Shown: positions 48,150 through 61,228, counted from the first letter of the stretch. The stretch: DNA of 64,000 bases from Styela clava (GCF_964204865.1 NC_135259.1:2604001-2668000), one strand, 5' to 3'. Numbers and translations are program-made. Notes: generated by a model not told the origin, from the sequence alone.

Positions 48150-49235
48150 CGGTCACCGTTGAGAACCTGTGACTAAGGGAAAGCAATGTAGCTTACGCTG
48201 GGCAACCCGTTGAATATGCATCGCTCGGCGACAATTGACGTCAGAGCTTCGTCTTCTTTCATAAGATTTGTGCAAAATCTCAAAACTAATCTGTACGACT
48301 AAAATTAGATATTCGTGAGCGATAAGTATCGAGCGCGAAGATCCATTGGTTTAAATGTCCGCGGTATAAACCTCCCTCGAAGTGCAATAATAAAGGTATT
48401 TTCAACACGGCACGTTTTTCAACTGAGAATTCTTTTATTTTCATTTCTCAACAGAATGAGTCAATCTCAAGACGGAAACGTCCACACGCCACGCAAATAA
48501 GACAATCCTATCTCTAACCCTGGTTGTAAACAGAATTAAATGTTACTACACGTACAAGGTACTATATATATTGTCATGACTAACGCTTCAAAAATATGTA
48601 TGCTAGTAGAACGCTATCCGCAATAAATAAAATAAGCGGGCATCAAACCAATCAATTCCTACAATATGTGGCAGCTAAAATAACAAGTCCGATGATAAAC
48701 TCAAGAAAGGCAGTGAAGAAACTAATAATATGATCGCAAATAAAATTGGGAGGTGTAATACCTTAAGTCTATCAATACGGTATTCTTCGAAGTACAATGC
48801 TTAAAAACAAAAGATGAGCAATTTGTTTTTGAAATATATACATAAGATGAATTCAAGGATTAGCTTCAAGAACATAACATTCAAATTTGGATATAAATAC
48901 TGCTGTCATACAACACGGCATTGTGCTTTGCTTGACAGTGTCTAAGCATTTCATATAACCATAATAGCAGCATGGATAATAAAATCTAACACTAAATATA
49001 ACTATTTCCCAAAATCGTGACGACTTAAGAAAATGGCCTAATATACATTGGTTGATATATACAAGTTTGTTAAATTGTAGTTATATTATGCACCAGAACA
49101 ATTCGGTAGTAAGAAGTGGTGTAATCAACATATGACAATACACGAGGATTGTTAGTATGGCCGCAACAATTGGTGCTTGACAAAAATTGTTAATGTTTTC
49201 ATTTATGTCTCCTTGATATATAATTCAATCTTCTC
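48150..49235. other. Downstream flank of RACGAP1
   Basis: AT-rich, no gene seen. It presumably contains the RACGAP1 3' UTR; I could not fix the polyadenylation signal. Confidence 0.3.
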
Positions 49236-52200
49236 TTAATGCAAGACTGGTGATTCAAAGAAATTTTCCTTCCTTTTTCCCCGGCCAAATCTAAAAAAAT
49301 GACAAAATTGAAGTAAATGGACATTTTGGCATTTTTATTGCAATGAAATAATGCAGTTTTACGTACGGTGTTCCATGAAGATATTTCTTGGCACGTTCGG
49401 CAAGAGAAGTACTAGATGGCGTCTTCTTTGGAGAATATCCAACTGGTCCAAACAAAGAGCTTTCAGGAGCTATGCAAGAAAAGTTGTTGAAGAAATATTT
49501 TGGTAAATCTGATAAATCACCATGACAAGTTTTCATTTTCATATGAAAAAATAATCAAACTTCGTAAGCCAACTTCGTATGACTAATGTGCATTTTAAGA
49601 CCTTAGTACCTAATTAGATATTGAGAATTTTATTCCTGTGCACAAGCTTCGGGATATAAAATCATTGTGCATGTACTTAATGAGAGCTCCTAAGTAAATT
49701 AAGATATTGCTCAATTTACAAGCATCAACTAAGAATTTAGTCTTATAATATACAACCTAGATACATACCCATGCAAAAATTCAAAATAATATAAAGCTAA
49801 TAAGACATTGATAGATGACCAAATCAGTATGAATGAATGCCAATTGGAAACAAATAAGAAATAGATTGAAAAAACAACAACATAGAATAAAGTAACTTTA
49901 CAGTGCCCTAAGCAATTTTTGTGAGCATTTTTTCGGAAGGAAAACATTTATGGTAAATAACTACCTCAAGTTGAATCTAGACAGCGGATTCAGGTTTAAA
50001 GAGATTTGGATTTCGAGAAAACCAAATTTGGACCACAAAAACTTTGGAATATGCAAGACATATTGGATTGTCTGCTGAGAACGAAGTTGAAAATAGGACT
50101 CCCCGTTTTTGACATCAATTAAAATAAGCCAAACTGTAACTCTACAGCCCCCGAGTTAAAATGTCTTGCATCTATATGTTCGATAATATGCAAATTAAAT
50201 CATATCCTTAAAATTAGCAAAGAAAAGATGTGAAATGAAGCGAAATAAAGTAACATAAATTTGAATTATCATGATATGAATGCTCCTACCATGCGATAAG
50301 TTACCAGTGAAAATAGATTGCTCAATTTTTCAACCAAAATCAAAATACATATAGAGAGGTTATACAAAGCTTGAATTTGCAAAGGCAATTTAAATACATC
50401 ACTTTGGAACAATGTTCCCTCTAATTTTTTGTAGTATGTGTGCGCAGAAATTTTGGTGTGTGCGCACTTTTTTGGAAATGACTAATATTTGTGCAAAAAC
50501 CAATGAAGAAATTTTGGCGTTCTAACCAGGTAATAAGTGGGCCAACAACAAACTTTCTCAACCTGCCAACCGAGCACATTGTTACATTACATCGAAATAC
50601 GCCTGTGCACAGTAAATCTATGCGTGTGCGCTGCCTCTGAAAGCTGTGTGCGCGCGCACACGCGCACACTTTAGAGGGAACACTGCTTTGGAATATTCAG
50701 AGAATAATTTACATTTATTATCCTGGCTAAACTCAGTAAACTGACTAACTTTTCATGCTCAGTTTAACATGCATTATTCATAAGAATGACTAGTATATAT
50801 GGATTAAATTTCAAATACAGTATGTTATGGTTAGTTTGCATGCTACCAAGCATAGTTGATACCTTTTAAACTAGTGGTAGAATCTGCCTTTCCAAGTTTC
50901 TTGTTGTTACGAGTTGACCTCCTAACGGGGTCATCTGTTAAAATAATTACTTTTTCAAACCCCAACTTCAGTTTTATTAAACATGCTCATATTGCTCAAA
51001 TCAACCTTCAAATTCTGAAATCTGTAATTTTTGCAGATTCAGATCTAAACAGCAGAATTCCTATATCCGATCAAGATTGGTAACCTGTCTGTCTCAATGT
51101 TGCTTTTTATACAAATTCAATTCAAGTTATGTCAAACATTATTTTGGTACCATTGTCTCAAATAAACATTTTGAAAAAAAAATATATTCTTAAATTTATG
51201 ATAGAGTATTCCAATCGAGATTTCTGAGAGAACAACTACTTATCCTTTTTCAATACTTCCGCACTGGTGGATAGCCCAATGTAACAAATATTAAAACTGA
51301 ATTACACCTGACCTGACCTTTGTTTAAAAATACCTACATCTCAGCTATAAACTATCTATCCAATCGAATATTTGATGTAACAATAGTAGTAACCAAGCAT
51401 CAATTATTATAGTTTAGGAAGGACAGGCTATTGTGATACAGGAATACACTACTCAATTAATTTAATAAATGAAACAACTTAGAATTGAAATCAGCCTCAT
51501 ATATACAACATTTTGAAATATACTAATTTATCATTAATTTACTTTAAAAAATTTATTTTCGACGGACAGTGAAAATTATCTTATATGTGCAATTCCAAAA
51601 TGTAGTTCATGGTTCAGACAATGATATGATACTATCAGTTAACAGGTTAGCAAGCTGCAAACACAACATTCCAAGTATTATTTGATACAATGTTATTCAA
51701 TGCTGAAAAAATCAACATTGCTTCTATAAACAATTTCACTAGTCATCTTCTACCTGTCGATATGGCATTTAAATAGAATAAATTGACTGTTTCTGTACTT
51801 TATGATTTGCCACATGTATAACTCTAAACCCGAAGACTGTTATGGAGAGAATGAAAAATCTACAAAAATTGGGGAACACTGTTTCGTAAATTCAAATTCT
51901 TAGTGTCATGAACAAATAACTTTCTAGTTTAAGCCTACCTCTGCAAGGTTCTGGAGTGGCATTGACATCTCGAAGAGCATTCGAATCAGCAGCACGATTT
52001 CCACTATGCATTATGTTAGTGTAGTAGTCACTTGACAGGTTTAAAAGTCTAGTCAATATTTTTTCTTGATAACCAGATGAAGTCTTGACAAAAAATGAAC
52101 AAAATTTTCGTATGTATATATTACATGATGGTATAAGGCAGATATTAAAACACTTGTACCATTGAATCCTTCCTTTTTCACCACCATTTGTCAGTTGTAT

Positions 52201-55200
52201 GCCCTTATTCCAAATAAGCATACTCGTAAGAACACACTATTAAATTTGAGATATATTAAAAATATTTATCAGTGACGACATGTAAAGTGCTTAACGACTT
52301 AGTAAACGAATCAAATGAATTTTCCCCTTAGAGTGTTCATCTCAGAAGAAATTCTTCGATTATTTATTGCCTATGTAATTTAATTTGCTTAAAATATCCA
52401 GGTTACCTGAAGTTCATGGACTGATGGTTCATCTGACGAAAATCCGATTAAGGAAGGCCCCATTGCTTTTGACAGAGCTTCCGGACTCATTCTTATTTCT
52501 GGGGTTTCAACAATCCGTTGCAAATGTAGAAGGATGAACGCCAGAGTGTCCCTGTTAGCTTGTGGAAGTTCACTAATTGCTTGGAAAAGATCAGCATCAT
52601 TGTCCTGAAAATTATGTAAGCAACATTTTTATGACAAAACAATGACATTATAAATTTGTTTGGCAACTTATAGAAAGCAAAGAATATGTGAACACAAAAA
52701 AGTATGACCCAAGGTCAATAACTGAATAAAATTGATTCGTTCCAAAATTCAATCTAAAGAATTCACAAATATTAATAATACAAAAACACAAATATAGCAT
52801 TGAGCATCGCTGATAAATATTACAAAACTTACCTTGTCAGCAGCTGAAATAAATCTAGGATGCAAGTTGAAAGTCAAAATTGATTCCCTTAAAGTTTCCC
52901 TCAGAAAATCTTTTACCAATGAGCAGAGTGTATGAACATCTTGAACCTTTATAAGAAGGAAATATATATAAGTTGTCTTGAATCAATTATTGTGTTTAAC
53001 ATATGATAACAAATGGTTAAATATGCAAGCTGGGTAGAAATCGATGCTATTTTGCTTATATAATGAAAGTTCAAGTACATAATATTCTCCAAATTGAACA
53101 TCTTCCCCAAAGGGTTTAGTAACAAGTGTTCTTGACAGCAGAGCCTTGAAGAGATTCACTAGTAGTTTGGGGTATTTGTATTTCATATTTGAGCTTTGTG
53201 ATCATGATTTTAAATAATTTAAATAATATTCAATATAATTGATAGCTTCCTGTAAATTCACAGAACCGGGCAAAAGAAATAAAAAAAAATTTAAGGGCTT
53301 GAGCAAAAGTAAACACTTAAGAAACAGAGCTAGGCAGGAGATTCCAAAAAGTTAAAGGCAATTTAACAACATATACCTTCGATAAATCAGGCACCGTCTT
53401 TCCCTTCAAGAATTTTTCCTTCAGCTCACGTACTGCACGAACCATACCTGGCACTCGATAAAGTCCAACCTCCTACAATAGTTATAAAAAAAAAAGTCAA
53501 AATATTATACCAGTGAAAATTTTCCATGAAAATTCGATCGAAACAAGTCATGCGCATTCACTCAGTAGAAAAGGAGAATATTGTCTGAGTCAATTTACAT
53601 ACAAGTTGATACAACCAACCAAAATTATGCCCTTAAGTAGAATTGGGGCAGTTTATTATACACCAACAAATGCTGATTGATGTTGATACTTGAATCATTT
53701 TGAATCAATACAATGAAAAATATTTCCAATAAAAAGTTTCTCTAAAAGCAGTCAAAGTCCAATCACAATTTTAACATATTGCATTGAGGCCTTGATATAG
53801 CTGAAGTATAGGTAATTGAAAAACTTCCTGCAAAGTAAAACATTCACCTATATATACATCACAATCACAATATCCTGATAGTTGAAAATGATATGCTAAT
53901 CCTGCATGTGAGACCTCCACGTTATTTGCTACTTTATACCAATTCTTATTCATAGTGAGTGTATATCTTTCTGCCCATGGTCTAAGCATTATTACCTGCA
54001 TCCCACGCCGATCAATCTCATGAATTGTGTGGTAAATAATAGGTGGAATTTGTGGACTTTCATCCGAATGCAGAAATGCCTCCAATCCTTCCGCACCTTG
54101 AAATGGCTGGATAAGAAAGATGAAATAATAATGATTGAGATAAAAACTACAAAAAATTTAGTAATTACCAATGAATATAGAAGAATTTTTTTATATATAC
54201 CAAAAATATTTTATCTAGTTTATTTATTATCTATATATATATAATATATATACATATGATTGATATGAATGCCATTTTTTTTATAAAGTCGCAAATTAAC
54301 TTCCTGCAATCAAAATTACTTAATTAAGTTGTTCAGTAACAATAACAGAATAGAAAGAATAAGAAATTTTACCAATAGTATAAACGAGAATATCAGTCAA
54401 GGCACTCAAGACCGAAGACTTATCGATCGAAAGTTAGGGGATCCCCAAAACAGCGCTCTTACTCCATAGTGACACCTTGTGTCCCATCACTAATTAATTA
54501 ATAACTCGCTAATTATACGACATAATTCGTCCAAAATCAATAGGATTCTGGTCCAAGATAAGATGAATGCACATGCAAAATCTGGCGTAGATTCAATCTC
54601 GCTTTCGTGAGATATCGCGTGCATCTAACAGACATACAGACAGACAAATACCTATCAACATACTTACCGATTAAAATCGATTAGTAATAAAACTCTAACA
54701 CAGTGATTCTCATGGTGGTCCGGGGCCTGAGAATTTTCAAAATGGGCCTACAATAAGTCCCAAGAAATGTAATGGCCAAAATTTAGTCCAAGTGTTGAAG
54801 TTAATTTTTTATATTATTGAACAAAAAATTTTTTAATAAACCTTCCATGGGCCCAACAGTTTTTTGACACTAAAATGGGCCACAAGAGAATAAAGGTTGA
54901 GAACGACTGCTCCAACATACTTTATCGTTTGAATTTCCGCCCGAAGGTGAATACTGTGATGGATCACACTGGAATTCATGAGCCATGATTTCACATTCAG
55001 GATGCGTAACCAAGCGACATTCAGCACATTTCATTGCTCTTTTTCCAAACTGAATGCGTTTTCCACACTAAAATAAAAGTACTATTGATAAGAAGAGGTA
55101 CCAATTCAATTTTTTTCCAAAAAAAAAAGTAACAATTTTCAATCAACTCACTGGTTTACAAGTTTCCTTCACAATAACACAGGGTTTAGATTGCATGTTG

Positions 55201-58200
55201 TGAGATCTTGCAGATTTAGTTGGTGTTGTCTAAAAAAAGGCTAAAATTATAATTGCTCATTTCCAGCAATGTCTGTATTTTCTCGTAAATACGATTCAAA
55301 ATTATAGACTTGGTAATGAGTGAAAAGTAGCTGACTGCCTGTGTAATTACCAACCATGAAATACAATGCCCAATCCTTTGCAGTACGACCATCCCAAAAA
55401 ACAGAATCCAGGCTATTTGGAACATGTCTAGAAAGAACGTAACTTTTTGCAAAATAATCCATGAATTCTGTTTCTTATAATAGAGCCTGTTTGGAATGTA
55501 CAAGGCCATGTCCTCCTACCTGTATGCTTCTTAGTATTGACTTGGGCTTTGCGCTGGGTTCAGGTGCTGTTGGCCAGAATTTATCCACATCGCTCTGTGG
55601 AGCTTCTGATTCGGAAGATACTGAAAACAGAGAAAAGTTATGTATATGACAGAAGTAACATCTTTTTCGTTTAAATCATATTATTTTAATTTGAATTAAA
55701 TAGGTTATTTCCAAAATTATATATTTTGAACAATATTTCAAACCACCAACCATCTGAAGAACTCAATTGATAACATTCTACCAACATTTTATCACAACAA
55801 TATACCTAATTGTAGCATACAACACAAACTAGACAGGTAGTCGATTCTGACATACAGGATATTCGAACATACAGGTGAAGTCTAGCTATATTAGTTTTAC
55901 ATGAACTTTCATGAAAAACATGAATTCTCTTGGAAAATAAAAATCCAAGAGTTTTTGCAGGGCAATAAATTTACGAATAATTATATTGTTAACAATTAGT
56001 GAAGAGCAAAGCTATCTTACATCCAGCACTTCTTCTTCGATGTTCCCTAGATTGACGTCTTCTACCTTGATGTGGAGCAGGTCTCGTAAAACTCTTCTCC
56101 AACCTTTCAACACTGACTGTAGTTGGTCCATCCACAGTGCAACGAAATTGTTCATTCGTTTTCTGTGTTAAATAAAGTGGATGTTAAATTTCAATGTTAT
56201 AACTGGAATTTACAGACTTTGGATCATAGTAGATATCTTCAGAGTTGGGTGTGCTAATTTATTTCGATCTATATTGTACTGAAATCTTGCTATATTTTCA
56301 AAATGGTAACTTTAAATATTAACAGAAAGTTTGAACTTGTATATTTATGCAATTAATTTCAACAAAATTGGGTTAGTCTGAATAAACCAACATGATAACA
56401 TCATAGATTTATTCAACACCTACTTGTTTCATTTTGAAAAATATTATATATTTTTTATTACACACACAAAATTCGTCCCGAATTCCTATTTGCATACCAC
56501 AATTTTGTCACATAATAAGTCTAGTTATCAACCAAAAGGCAGGTTGAGGTAAAAAAAAACTCCCACATTTTAAATTCAATAAAAAAGTGGGAGTTGCCCC
56601 ACCCTGTATGATTACGGTAAATGGATTATGAGCTAAGATTTGAAAAACATCAAATGTATTAAGGCCCAAATTTCATCACACAGCTATGCATGCATTTAAC
56701 AGTATGTACAAATTCGTGCCCATTATATACCAAAGTGCAACTTATTTTGAGTTGAGAATTGAGATTGAAAATACTGACTGATAGAATGATTTAAAAGCAT
56801 GCGATTGTAAGAGAAATGAACTCAAAAATAAGGTCAAACCACATACCAAATAGTAATTGCCTCCCACCGCTGCTTGATAACTGTTGTTATGTCCAGGACT
56901 ATGCTATGGACAAAATAGTCTTAGATCATGCATATGATAGTTGTAATTAATATTGATTTGGAAGTATTCAGAAAATATTACATTTTTAATCATAGAGTAG
57001 CTAATATTTCAATGATTTGATATTTTATAATGAGTTGTGGTCACACAATCCTCTCTCTATGTGAGTAGAAGAAATCTAAAACTCTCAAGAAGTAGTGGAA
57101 ATCTACCACCAAGTAAATCTCTATCTATTCTAAACATCATAAAAAAAGGGATATCCGGATATAAAATGCCATGCAAAATGAATTACAAACAGTTACTTGT
57201 GTTAGGAATTTATATTCGAGTTGTAAGTATTATAAGAAAACAAGCATGAAGTAGGCAAAAATAGTGGAATACGTACCACATCATATCTTTGTCTCTTCGA
57301 TGTTGAGAATTGGTCTTCATCATTGTATGCTGCTTTCTAAAGAATATATTGCAGAAAAAATCTTCAGACCAGAATTTTAAATTGAGCGAGCCTGAGTCTT
57401 TCATACTCAACATTGGCATGACACATTCTACTATTGAAATAAAATATTCTTTATTAAACGCCCATTAGCGAAGATTTTAAAAGCAGTCTAAACAAGCAGT
57501 CATAGAATCAATTGAAAAAAATTTAAAATACCGAGACGCTAAAATACCAATGATTCATACTCGTAGTAATATACATTTATACAATATTTTTGACGCTTAC
57601 CCTTCCCATCTTAGCTCGTCTGTATTGCTTCCCATTGCGCAAAGTAGTCGCATCAAGATCGTCTTCTGTTAGGTCGAAAGAAATATCGGAATAATCAGAA
57701 AGAATGGATCCAGTCTCATCGATACGCTGAAGTCTTCTGTGCATAGTACGACCACCACGAGGTGACGCGAATCGACTGAAAAGATCATTACGACACATTA
57801 ATAAATATGCACATAAGTTTAAAGAAATTCACATTACACCATTATAAGATAGTTCTAAATGATCATCAACACAACATCAAGTAACCTGGAGTTGAGAAAA
57901 TCCAGCTTTCCACGTTGTTCTTCATTGAGGGGAACAGTTGTCCCAGTATCATCACTGAATAATAAGTCTCGCACCAGCATGATTTGTTGATCCTGAAAGT
58001 ACAAAGTTAATTTCAATACAGAGTGTGAATTTCGAATACCTTAGTTCTTGGCGTCACAGATTACACATATCAGGATCAAATCCAATGTCCCCACTTTAAT
58101 CCAAAATATTTAGGTCCTCTCAAAAATAGCAACACTTTACATGTATAGGAACTTGTTCAAAGCAAAAGACATGAATAAGTGAGGTATGTAAATGTTCATC

Positions 58201-59458
58201 TTTCATACCTATGAACATCTTATTAAATCAGCTATTGTTGAGCGAACTTTTTGGGACATAACAATGGATTTTGTTAAGATGAACGCTGGAAGAGTACAAT
58301 TACTTGGTTGGATAGCTGAATTTAAAAAAAAAAAATGCAGTAACACCATTCAAAGCTTCCATACCTGTTAAGTATTTTATCATTACTCAGAAAATGAAAA
58401 TCATATCAAGCAAATGTTATTTAATAAGCAAAAGTTAAATGGGAAATCTACATATTATTTCAACCAACATGATTCGATTTTTACTATTTTAATTAAAAGA
58501 TATTGTGCCTGGCTTTTGGAGATATTCTTCAATGTGATTTATTTTATTCTAAATACTTTTGTATTCTGAATTATTACCAATTCATCTCTGTCCTGTTCAG
58601 CTTTTTGTCGTTGCTTCAACTCAACCTCGATCTGTCTTCTTGCATGTTTCAGTTTTATCATTAAAGCATTTCTCTCAGCTTCAGTCTGTAGATTTCAAAA
58701 TTGATTAACAAATGAGGCATAAATGAGGATCAGGTTTGGGCATAACGTATGAATATGACAGTCTAAACTAAAGTTTATTCAAAAATTCTTGCAAATATTA
58801 GCAGTAAGAATAATATTTACGAGTAAAGACCAGTAACGAGATAGTATTTCAAACTTTTTGATGTAAACCATTTTATTTTTACAGATTGGAATGATCTAAT
58901 AACAACTTACTCAAGAACAAACTCCAGGTACTGAGGTATGCTTTTTTGTGAAAGGCATTATCATTAGGAACGGAGGTTGAAAACTAGACAACAGCTATAG
59001 AAAGTTTGTGTAGATATAATGATATTAAAAAATAGAGTTCCATAATAATGCAGACATATAGTATTAATTAACCAGTCGAACTTTATTTACGGTAGTCAAA
59101 GAATTGAAATAAGCTTGACCATTTTCATATATAATGTAATATTACTTTTGTCAGCTTTTCCTGAAGGTCTTGCGCCAGTTGTTCAGCCTGATATCCTATT
59201 TTTCGAACAGATTCAAACTGACTTGCAAATTGTAAGAATTCTAAAAAGTAAGAGCTTTTATAATTTTGTTATTGACCTGGCCATTTAGACCTTAAACTTC
59301 TTATGAAATAAAAATATTTGAGTCACATTAAATACAGATACAATATTAATAAAAATTATACCAGGTTCACATCCACTGGTTGCCAAGATCCTATATCCTC
59401 TTAACACTTGGTCCAGTTGTGTAACAAGTGGTAGCTTAGAGAATGTTTCAATGGACAT
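49236..59458 (-). CDS. RACGAP1: RACGAP1 (MgcRacGAP/CYK-4), centralspindlin RhoGAP, 18 coding exons
   Basis: Minus-strand exons: 59458-59362, 59240-59146, 58685-58578, 57992-57886, 57775-57601, 57336-57277, 56903-56847, 56162-56021, 55620-55520, 55229-55152, 55067-54921, 54106-53996, 53472-53377, 52946-52833, 52604-52407, 52083-51939, 49469-49367 and 49290-49236. All have GT-AG borders and matching phase; 1989 nt give 662 aa plus stop, near the vertebrate length. Residues ~45-130 form a coiled coil ([20 protein letters not shown]); [11 protein letters not shown] is a conserved block. A C1 zinc finger spans 324-374 (H324, C338, C341, C354, C357, H362, C365, C374). The RhoGAP domain follows, with arginine finger Arg432 in VGLYRVPG and the block [13 protein letters not shown]. 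The tail keeps [10 protein letters not shown] and FFESPVLH. The family pairs with the kinesin KIF23 in centralspindlin, which bundles midzone microtubules and positions RhoA activation for cytokinesis. An in-frame TAG lies just upstream of the chosen ATG. Confidence 0.95.
50410..50685. mobile_element. hAT MITE in RACGAP1 intron
   Basis: Ends CAATGTTCCCTCTAA and, reversed, CAGTGTTCCCTCTAA. Perfect 8-bp target duplication CTTTGGAA (50402-50409 and 50686-50693). 276 bp, non-coding. Near the right end a 25-base alternating purine-pyrimidine run (50645-50669) could adopt Z-DNA. Confidence 0.92.
50863..50934 (-). CDS. RACGAP1: Candidate extra (cassette) exon of RACGAP1
   Basis: On the minus strand this 72-nt open segment is bordered by an acceptor (TTATTTTAACAG) and a donor (GTATCA). 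It is phase 1 at both sides, exactly matching the junction between exons ending at 51939 and starting at 49469. It would insert 24 residues, [20 protein letters not shown] plus TSLK: a basic, Ser/Thr-rich stretch fitting the disordered tail. It could be constitutive, alternative, or a chance match. With it the protein is 686 aa. Confidence 0.5.
54382..54687 (-). mobile_element. Helentron-like element, copy D, in RACGAP1 intron
   Basis: Inverted relative to copies A-C: AAACGAGAATATC on the left and ACTTACCGATTAAAATCGAT on the right are the family ends reversed. The 3' hairpin segment is altered by an extra stretch (GTCAAGGCACTCAAG). The interior matches copy A (CACATGCAAAATCTGG, AATTATACGACATAATTCGT). 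Confidence 0.5.
54701..54909. mobile_element. hAT MITE abutting a RACGAP1 splice donor
   Basis: Ends CAGTGATTCTCA and, reversed, CAGTCGTTCTCA; target duplication CTCTAACA / CTCCAACA (54693-54700 and 54910-54917, 7 of 8). The right duplication overlaps the donor GTATGTTGG of the exon ending at 54921, so the element lies within about ten bases of the splice junction. Confidence 0.82.
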
Positions 59459-59522
59459 ATCTGAGCAGTTATCAGATGTTGTCTACTCACAGTATTTGAA
59501 ATATTTACAGATTTAGGTAAAT
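59459..59522 (-). promoter_or_regulatory. RACGAP1: RACGAP1 5' UTR bordered by a splice-acceptor-like site
   Basis: On the minus strand a TTTATTTTTTCAG tract ends at 59523, 65 bases before the ATG. It is a good 3' splice site, so either a non-coding first exon lies upstream or a spliced leader is added here. No paired donor was identified. Confidence 0.45.
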
Positions 59523-60613
59523 CTGAAAAAATAAAGCAACAAATTAGGGCCAATTATATTGCATTTAATTCTTCTTTTTCGATACTCATGGCTGTATGTT
59601 GCAGAAAACAATATGGCCAACTCACGCCTCGATGGATATAATTTATTATATAAGCATGGCGTGTTATGAGTCATCTGCTGTCGTACCAGACGCCCTCACT
59701 TCAGAGATAAATAGAGTGTTTGTCCTTGAACCGAACCGTTTTATTGAACCAAATGTCAGGACATCTCGCAATCGGAAAACTGTGCCTGCTACTGCTTTAG
59801 GACAGTAGGAATAATTATCTACGGCAATGAGAACTTTAGACTACGAAAAATGATGTCATGCACAGATGCCTAGGACAGCATGATGTATGCTAGTCTATAA
59901 AATAGCCAAATATCAGTACGGCACACTTTACAGATAGAGGGACATTGTCTCGTTTCAGAGAATCCCATTTTGCCGATAAACCTTTGGGGAACGGCTGGAC
60001 CTTGTTATCCCTCAATATCGGTAAAAATACAGCAAAATGAAGTTGCGGAAAAAACTACAAAGCACAATCTAAAAACGTCATCATTGAATTCCTTGAGAAA
60101 AAATAATCCGATTTACCATAGAAAAAAAATTTCTACTGTGACATTCGAGAGTTTTTAGCAAAAAACGGCTATTTTGATCATGTGACGGCCACGATTAATT
60201 TTGATTATTATCGAGACGAGGACGCCCGTTTGTGAGACACATGGAGTATTTGTTTTATTGAACCAAATGCAGAAATGACAATTCTAAGAATTTGGATAGT
60301 GCTGTAGTGTGCAGGAATGAATATGGTACAGTAAAAATATTCAACAACCTAAAATTTCATTACTGCATTATGACGTTGCCAAACACTTCGAAATTTCATA
60401 TTTCACATCACATTTTTGTATGGCGTTATACAGTTATATAAGCACTTACATCATTCATTTTCACACATGATAGGCCTACTCATCTTGTTTTAATCTTTTT
60501 TAAAGGATTTGCTCCCTCTCCAGAATTCTCCATTTTTAATTTCAGAATTTGTTTGTATTGCAGTAGGCTATTCAGGTATTGTCAGATTGTGGAGCTTTCA
60601 AAATAAACCAACA
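59523..60613. other. Upstream flank of RACGAP1
   Basis: Nothing recognised. TTTTATTGAACCAAATG occurs twice (59741 and 60253) as a short repeat. A 70-codon open frame at 59596-59808 has no domain features. Confidence 0.3.
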
Positions 60614-60621
60614 CACTTTTC

Positions 60622-60731
60622 GGTACTCCTGAAGTATGCGCACCAAGATGTCGCATAACCTGAACCCTAACCTGGAACACAACCTGAGTTCAGGTTGTGT
60701 GCCATCTTGGTGCGCATACTTCGGGAGGTCC
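60622..60731. mobile_element. hAT-like MITE, 110 bp (family copy 4)
   Basis: Inverted ends GAAGTATGCGCACCAAGATG and GCCATCTTGGTGCGCATACT, flanked by CACTTTTC / CATTTTTC (60614-60621 and 60732-60739, 7 of 8). The core has GAACCCTAACCTGG. Confidence 0.85.
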
Positions 60732-60739
60732 CATTTTTC

Positions 60740-61131
60740 ATTAGTCTGTTAGTGGAGGGAACTTTATACAAAAGATTCAATAATTAAGCTTTATCAATTC
60801 CATCTCTTATACCGTACAGACATTCCATGTCATTTCAGCATTTACTGCTGTACTGATTTACGTTACCGGTACCGGTATCTATCTAGAGATCTATCACACC
60901 ACATTCTGACATTCGTGTTCAGGGTTATTTAAGCAATTACGGCGTTTGCTTCGCGAGACCGCAAACTTCTATCTACTTATTCCTATACAATAATTCCGAC
61001 CAATAAATTATAGCCTAACTAGATCATCTACGTAATGACGATACCTAACTACCGAGTGGCAGCACAGCAGTATTGAACGGTGAGAAGCTACGCGTACCGG
61101 TGTGTATCTGTATCCCGGCTTCAAACAACAA
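60740..61131. other. Short intergenic stretch
   Basis: Nothing recognised apart from an ACCGGTACCGGTA palindromic tract at about 60867-60878. Confidence 0.25.
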
Positions 61132-61228
61132 ATGTCCCGCCGCTTCTCGACCAATCAGCATATCGTAGATCATCCACATGACGGCGCCTGCAACAATCAA
61201 TGGAGGGCATATCTGACAGTGAAATAGG

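Noticed and set aside
53096-53186. Duplicate GAP exon ([15 protein letters not shown])
   Set aside because: Faint likeness to the exon at 52833-52946, but no good splice sites; likely chance.
55358-55435. Possible exon ([20 protein letters not shown]) in a RACGAP1 intron
   Set aside because: It needs a different phase from the neighbouring exons, which join in frame without it.
59596-59808. Gene upstream of RACGAP1 on +
   Set aside because: A 70-codon open frame without recognisable features, splice support or homology.
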